64,000 nucleotides of DNA from Anaspis maculata. Its lineage: Eukaryota; Arthropoda; Insecta; Coleoptera; Scraptiidae. Both the position numbers and the translations under genes were made by a program. Under the pieces are notes generated by a model. The model did not search any database. It was not told the origin of the DNA and saw only the letters and a list, made by a program, of their open reading frames with translations. The stretch covers positions 2,418,001-2,482,000 of the forward strand of contig OX421963.1 of NCBI GenBank assembly GCA_949128115.1. Direction: 5' to 3'. Of the stretch, positions 33,201-45,200 are shown piece by piece (the stretch's first letter is position 1; each line of letters starts with the position of its first letter).

Positions 33201-36200
33201 GACAGTTTCCCCGAACTGCCCAACGTGAAGAAGACCGAGCAGCGGGAAAACGAGCTGAAAGCCCAGGCGGCTCAGGACACGAAGGACAGAGACCAGAAAA
33301 AGAAGAACCCTCAACAGCCGACGAACGTTCCGCCGAAAGAAGCGGCGGCCAAAAAGAAAGCGGATCCGAAGAAAATCGAAGAAATCAAGGAAGAAACGAA
33401 GAAGGGCGAGCAAGACAGCCGCGCTCTGAGATCAGGCGATAGGAAAGCCTCGACGAGCGAAGACAGATCGTTGAGCGAGAAGAAAGTCTCAAAGCACGAT
33501 GACGACAAGAAGTCGAAGAGCTTCGTCGACAACAAAAAACTGAAGAGCAGCGAGGAAGATAGGGTAAAACCGAAAGAAAAGTCGAAGGCGGAAGAAGACA
33601 GGAAGGCGAAAGCCGACGAAGAAAAGAAGGCCAAGGCCGAGGAAGAGAAGAAGGTCAGGGCTGAGGAGGAGAAGTTGAAGGCTGTTGAGAAAATGAAGGT
33701 TGCAGAGATGATTAAGGCCGAAGAAGAGAACCGGTCGAGAGCTGAAGAAGAGAAACGATCGAAAGCCGAAGAAGAGAAAAGGGCGAAAGCTGCTGAAGAA
33801 CTAAGGGCCAAAGCCGAAGAAGAGAAAAGGGTGAAAGCTGCCGAAGAACTGAAAGCAAAAGTTGAAGAAGAGAAGAGGTTGAAAGCTAAAGAAATCAAGT
33901 TGAAAGCTGATGAACTCAGAGCAAAAGCCGAAGAAGAAAAAAGGGTGAAAGCTGAAGAAGAGAAGAGGCGGAAAGCTGAAGAAATGAAAGCGAAAGCCGA
34001 AGAAGAGAGGGTGAAAGCTGAGGCCGAGAAGAAAGCGAAAGCTGAGGCAGAGAAGAAAGCTAAAGTTGAAGCAGAAAAGAAGGCGAAAGCTGAAATGGAG
34101 AAGAAGGCGAAAGCTGAAGCAGAAAGAAAGGCGAAAGCTGAAGCAGACAGGGCGAAAGTTGAAGCAGAGAGGGCAAAAGCTGAAGCAGAGAAGAAGGCGA
34201 AAGCTGAAGCAGAAAGGAAGGCGAAAGCTGAAGCAGACAAGGCGAAAGTTGAAGCAGAGAAGAAAGCGAAAGTTGAAGCAGAGAAGAAAGCGAAAGCTGA
34301 AGCAGAGAAAAAAGCCGAAGAGGAGAAGAGATTGAAAGCCGAAGAAGAGAAGAAGGTGAAAGCTGAGATGGAGAAGAAAGCTAGAGAAGAGAGGAAGACT
34401 AAAGCTGAGGAAGCGAAGAAGGCCAAAGCTGAAGAAGCAAAGAAAGCTAAAGCCGAAGAAGAGAAGAAGGTCGAAGAAGAGAAACGGGCCAAGAACGAAG
34501 CGAAGAAAATGACGAAGGCAACAGACGCTTGTAAGAAGGGTAACATAAGTACAAAGACAAACGAAGCAGGCAAGAAAGTCGACAAAAATCCACATAACCA
34601 AGAAGGCGAAAGATCGAAAAAAGATGAAGGAATTACAGGCGCAATTGCCAAGAGCGGAGAGCTCACCGAAGATGCAGAGATGGTAAAAATCCGTTCTTGC
34701 TTCGAACACATCGAAGCGCAGCCCGTGACCAGCATCCAGATCCGACGGAAGACCGTCCACGGTGAGTCCCAAACGCCCACCAAGCGAAAGCCGGACGAAC
34801 CCCTGGTCGAAATCGAAGCGAAGAAAGGCAAGAGCGACCACGAGGAAAAAATCAGAAAGAAAATCAGACCGGAAACGGTCGTGAAAGCCGAAACTGCCGC
34901 CGAAGAAAGCAAAGATGCGGATTCGAAACAAGATAAAGGGGGCGGTGGCAGCACCGCAAAGTTAGCGATAAAAGACACTGCGAGCTGTTCCGAAGACGTG
35001 GTCAAAGACGAAGTGGATTTGGTTGCAGCGAAAAAGGTGCTCGATAAAGTTTCGAATAAAGGCGATGGTTCGAAAGGAACATGGGCGGGGAACCCTGGCA
35101 ATGGTGGAGAAGATACCTCGGCAAAAACTGCAGAAAGAATCGAAGAAACGGCGAAGCAGCCGCCGGTTTTGGGAACGGTCGAGGAAGAACCCGGGGCGAG
35201 CGGCAGAGCAGCGGCGGGAGGCGACAGTCCGGTCAGAAGAAGAGCCGAAGAAACGGAAAAGAGGAAACTGAACACGAAACGAAGCAAGCTGGAAGACAAA
35301 AGGCAGACGCGCAATCCGTCCAGGGACGACGACGACTCCGACGAATCGTTCCACGTGGACGTGGTGGTGCCGCGCAGGAAACAGGCGACCAGAAGCAAGA
35401 TCGTCAAGAGCTACGCCAGCGAGTACGACGACGACGATTCCGGCGATTCGCCGAAAACCGACGAGATAATCGAAGAAATCAAGAAAGCCCTGAAAAAAGA
35501 CGCCGCCAAGAACGCGAAGGCGTCGACCGTCGCCAGAGAAATCGCCAGCAGAGAAACGGCCGCGGCCGCCGCGAAAGTAACGCGGCCCATCAAAGAAAGC
35601 TGTTCCGGCAGCGAACAGTCGAAAGCGAAGCCGCCGAAGAAGAAGCAGCTGACGAAAACCAGAAGCCTGGCGAAGATCATCGGCGGCAAGCAGCACCAGC
35701 ACGACAACTTCAGCGATTCCGACGAAGAACCGCTGATCAAGCTGAAAGCGGAAGCGAAACCGAAACGGGAATGCGCAAGGCGTCCGCAAAATTACCTCCC
35801 CATGTTCTCTTCCAGCGAAGAAGACGACGAGCTGCTCTACCGCTTGGAAGAAGCGAAACTGGAAGCGAAAGACAAGGAAAAGAAGGCGGCCGTCAAGCCC
35901 GCAGCGGTGGTCGCACCGCTGCCGCCGGAGGAAACCTGGGATTTGTCGAGCAAAGACATCGGCAGGCGTTTCGGCAAGGGCAAGGTGAACATGTCCAACG
36001 AACAGATCGAAAAGTGGATCAAGGACTCGGCCATGGCCGGCTTCGGCAAGAGCGAAACCGACGAAATGCTCACCGACAAGATACCGACCGACACGTCGCT
36101 GGTCGCCGGCAGTTCCATCGACACGCTGAAACTGAAGAAATCGCTACTGGAAGAAAGCAAGGCCGCCGCCGCCGCGGCGGCGGTCGAATTGAAAGCAAAA

Positions 36201-39200
36201 ACTGCAATCGAATTGGGTAGCGGCGGCAAAGACCAGAGGGCGCTGGTGGTGACGGCGGCGGTGAGTCCGAGCGAAAGGAAGATCTTCCGCAAAGAAAAGC
36301 AGTGCGTCTTTCCGAGCGCCAGCGCCTTCTCGCCCAACAACGAATCGAGCGTGTACGCTTTCGAGGAGCCGCACCACGAGGACGTGATGAAGACGCCGTT
36401 CCGGAGGCCGACGCGGCGTCCGTCCAGCACGGCCACGTCCAAGTCCGAGGACGAAAAGCCGGAGGAAACTAAAGGTTGGTGGTTGTGTAGTTCCGTGTCC
36501 TGCGCTGGCGGTTCGAAAATGCTGCGCTTTTAATTGGCTCGGAAATACTGGGTGGAGCACGGAAGTCGAGTTGTGCCTTGTTCAGACTGAAGCGTTCACT
36601 TCTGTAATAACGGAATTTGCAATGCCGGTCAGGTCAGGTATGGTCAGGTCAGGTATGGTCAGGTCAGGTATGGTCAGGTCAGGTATGGTCAGGTCAGGTT
36701 AGGGCAGAGCAAAAAGTGGCTTGGCGAGGCTGTTTTAGCTGAAGCTTTGAAGATTGACAAAGCTCTTCTAGACTTCTTAACACTGGGTAGTATTAATAAA
36801 AAATAAGCATAAGCATTTGCTTCGATTTCACAGGCGTTGCTAGGGAAAGTCTGCTTAGCAACTCCTCAAAAATCTAAGCAAATACTTATGATCATTTTTT
36901 ATTATTACTACCCGTTGATTAAGGTCTGTTAACGAAGCTCGTCAAGGCGTTATACTTGACATTGAAGACTAATTTATTAAGGCTAGTACTCGCAAAAAGT
37001 AGCACGTTACAGCTGGATTAGCTGAACCACGGTGACAAAGCCCGGGAAGGCTTTTCAGAACTGGATTAGAAAATACTGCTGGGCCGAATCGTGGTATTTA
37101 CGGCTTATTGGTGAGAATTGAGGCTTGTTTCCATGAGATTCGAAGCTTGTTTTCTTAATCAGGGTTTAATTCATTATGAATTGGGCTTGTTTTCATAAAA
37201 ATTGCAGATTGTTTCCATGATATTGACTTGTTTTTCATGGCTTGTGAACATTAGAATTTAGACTTCTTTCCACGAGAATTTAAACTTCATCGCATGAGAA
37301 TCAAGGCTTGTTTTCTTGAGATTTAAGGTTCATTTCTGTCAAAATTAAAGCTGGTTTTTATCAGAAGCGCTTGCTTTCATGAAAGTCGAGGCTTCTTTCC
37401 ATATGAATCAGGGTCGGTTCTCGTGAGAACTAAGGTTGATTTCCACTATTGTTGAGGCTTTAAAAAGAAAATATGGATCGTTTTCATGAAAATAAAATTT
37501 GTTTCGATGAGAATCACGGCTTTATGCCCATGAGAATTAGTTGGGGATTAGTGGCAATTCTGTAAAATTTAAAGGCCCCTTGAAATTTTTAAAGGCGTCG
37601 GTCACCTAGGAACGATCAGAAATGGGCTTCACGATTGGCTGATTTTCTTTTAACGGCCTTTAAATTCAAACGGGTCAGATACAGAATTGGCCCTATTGTC
37701 GTCCAAGCTAAGTTGTAGAAATTGAAAAAAAAGCTCTTTCAGGCTTTGCAGTGAAAATGGCTTATTTACATGGAAATTTAGACTTGTTTCCATGGCAGTC
37801 AAGGCTTCTTTTTTGGGATACTTGTTCACGTTGGAATTGAGGCTTTTCATGAAAATTAAGTTTGTTTTTTTCAAATGGGGATTGTCTGATTTTCATGAGG
37901 ATTGAGGCCTGTCTTCGTAAGAAATAAAACTTGATCTCATGAGAATCAGTTTTCTTTTCCATGAAAATCAGTTTTGTTCTTCATGATCAGGTTTGTTTCC
38001 ATTAGAGTGAAGGCTGGTTTTCATGAGAATTAAGGCCAGGTTTCATGAGAATCGATTTTCGTCAAACATAAAACTGGTTTTTGTGAGAATCAAAGCTTGT
38101 TTCCACTAGAATCGAGGTTTGTTCTCATTATAATTAGGGCTTATTTTCATGAGATTCAAGTCCGGTTTTAATGAAAACTGAAGCTTGTTTCCACAAAAGT
38201 TAAGGTTCGTCAAGCCGACAATAATCAGGACTTGTTCTCGTGGGAATTGAGGCTTGTTTCCATAGATATCAAGGTTCGTCAAACCTTTCTGTTTTACATT
38301 GGTAACTACCTATTTAGGGCTGGTTCACGCCAGTTCAAGCTTATGGAGGATGAATACTCCAAGATTCAATCAGAGGATAAGAAATACGCTCGTTACAGCT
38401 TCTGGGTGACATTTTGAGGCTTGTTTTAATGACATCTGTCCTGTCTAATTTTCTTAAAGATTAAGGCTTGTTTCCATAAGAATGAAGTTGGTTCTCATGA
38501 GAATGGAGGCTAGGTCTCATGAAAATCAAGATTTGTTTCTACGATAATCGCAGCTGATTTTCGTTAGAACTGTTTTAGTGAGAAATTATTGTCGTCTCCA
38601 TGAGAATCAAGTCTTGTTTTCTTAAAAATGAAGTTGTTTGCCATGAGAATAGAGGCTAAATCAAGGTGTGTTTCTACGAGAATAGAAGCTGGTGTTCGTT
38701 ATAACTGTTCAAGTAATAATTGCTTATTATCTTCATGAGAATCAAGGCTTGTTCTCATAAAAATTAGGCTGGTGATCATGAGAATAAAAGCTGATTTTCA
38801 TGAAAATCCAGGTTGGTTTTTAGGAGAATCGAAGTTGGTTTCCGTTAGAACTATTCAAGTGATAATTGATTAATGGCTTCATGAAAGTCAAGGTTGGTTT
38901 TCACGATACTGAAGACTAGTTTTATAAAACCGAAGCCGGTTTTCGTTAGAGCTGTTTTGGTGATTACTAATAAGGCTTGTCTTCATAATAATCAAGGTGG
39001 TTGATTGGTTATCTATGGTGAACCAAGATTGATTTCAATTATTGTCAAGGGCTATTAAGAAAATTATTGATCGTTTTCATGAAAATTAAGGTCTGTTTCA
39101 ATAAAAATCACGGTCTATGCTCATGAAAATAACTTGGGGATTGTCATCAAAGCTAATTGAAGAAATTCAAAAAAAGGTTCTTCCAGGATTTGTAGTGGAA

Positions 39201-42200
39201 ATTATGACTTGTTTACATGAAAATTGAGGCTTGTTTTCATAAGATTCAAGACGTGCTTTCTAAAAAATTACAGCTTGTTTCCATGATATTTATTGCATGA
39301 TAATAAGGGTTTGTTTTCATGTAAATTATCTTGTTTTTATGAGCATTAAGGCGTGTTTTCTTTATTATAGAGCTGGTTTTCTTGAGAATTGACCCTTATG
39401 TTAACTGAGACTTGTTTTCATGAGAATCAGGGCTGGTTTTCGTTGAAATTGTTGTCATGAAAATTGGGTATCGTTCTCATTTGGATCAAGGCCTGTTTTA
39501 ATGACAATCAGGCCTTCAATCAAGGCTTGTTTTCATGAGAATTATAAGCTGTTGTAACATGAACCAAGGCTTGTTTCATGCAACAAAGGTTCTCATTATA
39601 TTCAAAGCTTGTTCTTCAAGATACAAGGCTTGTTTATATTGGAAATAAGGCTTCTTCCCATGAGAATGATGCTTATTTTCATCAAAATTCAAGCTTGTTT
39701 CCATTAGAAATTAGGCTTATTTTCATTAAAACCAAGGATTGTTCCAAGGCTGAACTAGCAAAGACCGTAGAACTGAATTGCGGTAGTTAAGGCTTGTTGG
39801 TTAGAATTGAGGCTTGTTTCTATGAGATTCGAAGCTTGTTTTCTTAATCAGGGCCTAATTCATTTGAAATAAGGCTTGTTTTAATAAGGATTGAAGATTG
39901 TTTTCATGAAAGTCAAGGCTTGTTTTCATAAGAATCAGTGTCGGTTCTCATGAGAACCAAGGTGGATTTCCATTATTGTTAAGGCTTATTTAGAAAATTA
40001 TGGATTGTTTTCATGAAAATTAGGGCTTGTTTCGATGAGAATCACGGCTTGTGCCCATAAAAATTACTTGGAAATTGTCTTGGTTGATGAAATTGGAAAA
40101 AAAGCTCTTTCGGGCTTTATAGTGAAAATTACGAATTATTTACATGAAAATCAAGGCTTGTTTTAATCAGATTCAAGGCGTGCTTCCATTAGAATTTTAG
40201 CTTGTTCTCATAATAATTATTGCATGAGAATTAGGGTTTCCGTGTAAATTATCTTGTTTTTATGGGGATTAACGCGGGTTTTTTCTTGAGTAATTAAGCT
40301 GGTTTTCTTGATAATTGAGACTTATCATGTTAATTGAGGCTTTCATGATAGTCAAGGCTTGTTTTCATTAGAATCAAGGTTGGTTTCCATTATTGTTATT
40401 ATGGCTTGTTTTCGTGAGAATCAACTCTTGTTTTCATGAGAATTGAGTTTTGTTCCGATGAGAATCACGGCCTAGCCGTATGAGAATCAAGGCTTGTTTT
40501 GTGGAAGCAAGCTAAATTGAACAAATCGAAATAAGGTTAAGCTTCGTAGTAAAAATTATGGCTTGTTTTCATGAAAACTGGGTCTAGTTTTCATGAAACT
40601 GGTGGCTTGTATCTATGAGATTCTAGACTTGTTTTCTAGAGAGTTTTATCAAAATTAAGGTTTGTTTTAATGAGAAATGTGGCATGGAAATCATAGCTCG
40701 TTTTCATGTGAATCAAAGCTTGTTTCAGTAAGAATTATAGAGGGTTTTCCTGGTAGTCAAGGCTTGTTTACGATGGAATTGAGAATTTTCATGAAAATTC
40801 AGGCTTGTTCTTATGGGAACTAAGGTTTTTTTAAATGAGAATCGTCTGATTTTCGTGTGGATTGAGGCTTGCTTCCGTGAGAATTAAGAGTAGAGCTTTC
40901 ACGAAAATAAATTCTGTTTATAAGGCTTGTTTCCATAAGAATGATGGCTGGTTCTCGTGAAAAAGGAGGCTGGTTCTCATGAAAAGCAAGGTTGGTTTTC
41001 ACGAAAATCGAAATCAAAGCTGATCTTCGTTACAGCTATTTTAGTGAGAAATTACTGTTGTCTCCATGAGAATCAGGACTTGTTCATGAGAATCAAGGCT
41101 TGTCTTCATAAAAATGAAGCTAATTTCCATGAGAATGAAGGCATCAAGGTTTGTTTTCATGAGAATTGAAGCTTATTTTCATCAAAATTCAAGTTTGTCT
41201 TCATTAGTAATTAGGCTTGTTCTCATGAAACCCAGGCTTGTTTCAAGGCTGAATTAGTATTAGTAAAGACCCTAGAACTGAATTGTGGTAGTCGAGGCTT
41301 GCTGGTGAGAATTGAGGCTTGTTTCGAATGAGATTGGAAGCCGGTTTTCATATTAATAAGGGCTTGTTTTCATTAGAAGTAGGGCTTGTTTTCATAAGAA
41401 TCGAAGATTGTTTTCATGATATTGACTTGTTTTTCATAGCTTGTAAACATTATAATTTAGGCCTCTTTTCATGAGAATTGATGCTTTACATGAGAATCAA
41501 GGCATGTTTTCTTGAGATTTAAGGCTCATTTTTGTCGAAATTGAAGCTTGTTCTCATCAGAAGCAAGGCTTGGTTTTCATGAGGATCAAGGCTTGTTTTC
41601 ATAAGATTCAAAGTCGGTTCTCCAAGGTTGATTTCCATTATTATCGCGGGCTGTTAAGGAAATTATGGATCGTTTGCATAAAAATTGAGGTTTGTTTCAA
41701 TAAGAATCACGGCTTATGCTCATGAGAATTAGTTGGGTATTGTCATCCAAGCCAAGTTGAAGAAATTGAAAAAAGCTTCTTTCAGTCTTTGTAGTGAAAA
41801 TTATGACTTGTTTACATGAAAATTAGAGGCTGGTTTTCATAAGGATCAAGACTGGTTTTCGTTGGAATTGTTGTCATGAAAACTGAATATTGTCATGTAA
41901 ATCAAGGCCTGTTTCAACGACGATCAGGCCTTGAATCAAGGCTTGTTTTCATGAGAATTGAAGTCCGTTGTCATATAAATCAAGGCTTGTTTCCATGAAA
42001 TAAAGGTTGTTATTGTATTCAAGGCTTGTTATTTGAGAGGCTAGTTTACATTGGTAATATGGCTTCTTTTCATGATAATTGATGCTTATTTTCGTCAGAA
42101 TTCAAAGCTTGTTTCCATTAGAAATTGGGCTTGTTTCAAAGCTGAACTAGCATAGACCGTAGAACTGAATTTATTCCAAAACAAGCCCTTATTAATATGA

Positions 42201-45200
42201 TAAGTTTCAATTCTCAGGAAAACCAGCTTTTTTCTCAAGAAGACACTCCCCAATCCCCAATCCAAAGCAAGATAATTCACATGCGAAATGAAATCCTAAT
42301 TCTCATGCAATAATTATCATTGAAGCAAGCTATAATTTTAATAAAAGCACGTCTTGAATCTCATGAAAACAAGTCATAATTTTCACTAATAAGCCCGAAA
42401 AAGCCTTTTTGTTAATTTCTTCAACTTAGCTTGGATGACAATCCCCAACTTATTCCCATGAGCATAAACCGTGATTCTCATCGAAACAAGCCTTCATTTT
42501 CATAGAAACGATCCATAATTCTCTTAACAAGCCTCAAGGATAATTAATGGAAATCAACCTTGGTTCTCATGAGAACCGACCCTGATTCTTATTCACACTA
42601 GCCTTGACTCTGATGAAAACAAGCTTCGTTTCCAGTAAAAACCAGCGTTGATTCCGACAAAAATGAGCCTAAAATCTCAAGAAAACAAGCCTTGATTCTC
42701 ACGTAAAAGAGCGTCAATTCTTGTGAGAAAAATCCTTAATTCTAATGTTTATAAGCCATGAAAATCGAAAACAATCTTCAGTTTTTATGAAAACAAGCCC
42801 TGAATAATATGAAAACAAGCTTCGAATCTCATGGAAACCAGCCTCAATTCTCACCAACAAGGCGGTTCAGTTTTACGGTCTTTACTAATCTAGCATTGGA
42901 ACAAGCCTTGGTTTTCATGAAAACAAGCCCACTTTCGAATGAAAACAAGCTTGAATTTTGATGAAAATGAGCATCAATTCCCATGGAAAAAAGCCTCATT
43001 TCCAGTGTTAACAGCCTTGTACCTCGAAAAACAAGCTTTGAATATAATGAGAACAATCTTTATTGCATGAAACACACCTTGATTCATATTACAACAGGTT
43101 TAAATTCTCATGAAAACAAGCCTTGAGAATTGAAGAAATTGAATCTTGTCTGGTTCGTCAAGGCTTTTTGGTGACAATCAAGGCTTGTTTCCATGAGAAC
43201 TAAAGCTTGCTCCATTGAGATCCAAGGCTTGTTTTTATACAACTAGAGATTCGTTAAAGAGTTTTGTTCCACATTTAAGGCCGATTGAGGCTTGTCGCTG
43301 GGCATGCAAGGCTCGGCATGACCTCTGTCGGATTTACGTCCGGAGTGGTGGCAGGCCGTCTCACGAAAAGCGCAGTATTTTGCGAACCGCCACACGCACG
43401 ACCTCGTATTATATTTCGTTCCGGCATGATTTCTCGAACTTTTCTAGGTAAATACAAACAGACTGACCGACTTGCACGTACATTCAACGGGATGAAATTT
43501 GAAGAAGTACACGATGTTATGTTGCGCAGCATGAGATTCGGAAGAAAATGAAACTTGCGCTTGTATTTATCGTGATCGGCGTGATAACGATCGGAATAAT
43601 TAAATGATAACAGAAACGTAATAGTGAGAGATTTGTGGTATTCTTAGGTTGTAAGTGACGTGTGTTTCATGGTCCGAGAGGTGTGCGACATTCGGCAACT
43701 TTGCCCTGTGCGAAATTCGGTTGGATGACAATGATGCGAGAAAAATCGGGTAGCTAGTTGGGCTAGGCGAAAAGAAACTGAAGAAGGCCGAGGACGTGAG
43801 CAACGCAGGGCTTGGAGCTGACGTCATTTGACATCTGTCATATTTTAAGACATTTCAACGTTTCATGACCTTCGATTTGGAGATGAATCTCATTCGGATT
43901 GGATGCTGCAGTTTGGCTGACGCATCATTTGTTTGTAGACCAAGTTTTATTTGAAATTGATTGAGTCTCGGGCAGCCATGGAAATGAACATTTGTGCTGC
44001 AAATGTTTAGTTTAATAAGTGAAATCTACGTTCTGATCAAAAGTCAGTTTTCATGGCGGCTCAAGATGCCAGTAATTTTGAAAGGGCATAATTGTTACTA
44101 GGGCTGGAAGCGGTCAATTTTTAAAATCGTGATTTTGTGATCAAAACGTAAATGAAAGGCAAAATAAAGGCAGAAAGTTTTTTCGGCGTTTTTGTGGTTC
44201 AACCGAATTTGTACCCAATTTTGCACCCTTCACCCTTGGATAACATGTAACACTGCAAAGATTTGTGAGAGTTTTTGTAACGTCAATTTGTCTTGAGCTG
44301 TGAAAAAGTATTGTGTCAAGTAAAAGTTCGATTTTATAGATTTTTTAACGTTTTTAGTATTATTGTACTTTTTAGTGTCTGCATGCCTCTTTTAGATTTT
44401 TAAATGGTAATAACTAAGTGTACACTGGATCTCTTTTATTGTTTCCGTCTTCTACTTGTATCTCCTTCATTTTAACAATAAAACAATTTTGCACGAACAT
44501 TGTAATGGTTTTTGCCATATTGGTCTTGGTTCTTGCCTGATCGCTTTAGCACTGTGCGGTATGTGTAACGTAGACCAGTTTTTGGGCTTTTTTTTTGACC
44601 GATCGCTGCTGGTTTTGTAGGACAGTTCCGCAAGCCGACCTTGCTCCGGCAGGACTCGACCAAGTCCGCGGAAGAAGCCCCAGAAGACAAACCCGGCCCC
44701 AGCACCTCGAGCAAGCTCATGGAACCGCCCAGCAACACGCCGCAGAAGCCCTTCAGCAAAGACACCAAGGGCAAAGCCAGGAGCGACAGGCTGTCAGAAG
44801 CCTCCGAGGAATGCAAGTACAAAATACCGAGCAGTCCCAGCGCCTCCAGCTCGTCCAGCGCCAAGCTGTGCGCCGCCAACAAGCGCCAGAATCCGAAACA
44901 GATCAAGGGCGCCAGGGCCGCGGCCGCGGAAGTGACGCCCGTCAAGCTGAACGAGTTTCCGTGTTTCGGACAGGCGCAGCTGGTCGAAGCGCCGACGTTC
45001 CACCCGAGCGACAAGGAATTCCAGGATCCGATCGAATACATCGAGAAGATCCGGCCGCGGGCGGAGCAGTTCGGCATCTGCCGCATCGTCCCGCCGGCCA
45101 CCTTCAAGCCGGAATGCAAGGTCACCGACGACATGCGGTTCACGGCGTACAACCAGTACGTACACAAGATGCTGCATCGCTGGGGGCCGAACTTCAAAGA

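Noticed and set aside
33801..34931. 376-codon Phe-rich minus-strand frame
   Set aside because: It is another antisense shadow of the same low-complexity exon.
33311..35407. 698-codon open frame on the minus strand over Jarid2 exon 5
   Set aside because: It is the antisense of the repetitive Lys/Glu/Ala coding sequence, which lacks stop codons on the other strand by composition. The Phe/Ser/Leu-rich product has no family resemblance.
35081..36220. 379-codon plus-strand frame rich in Arg and Gln
   Set aside because: It is a frame-shifted shadow of Jarid2 exon 5. The true frame is fixed by phase with exons 4 and 6.
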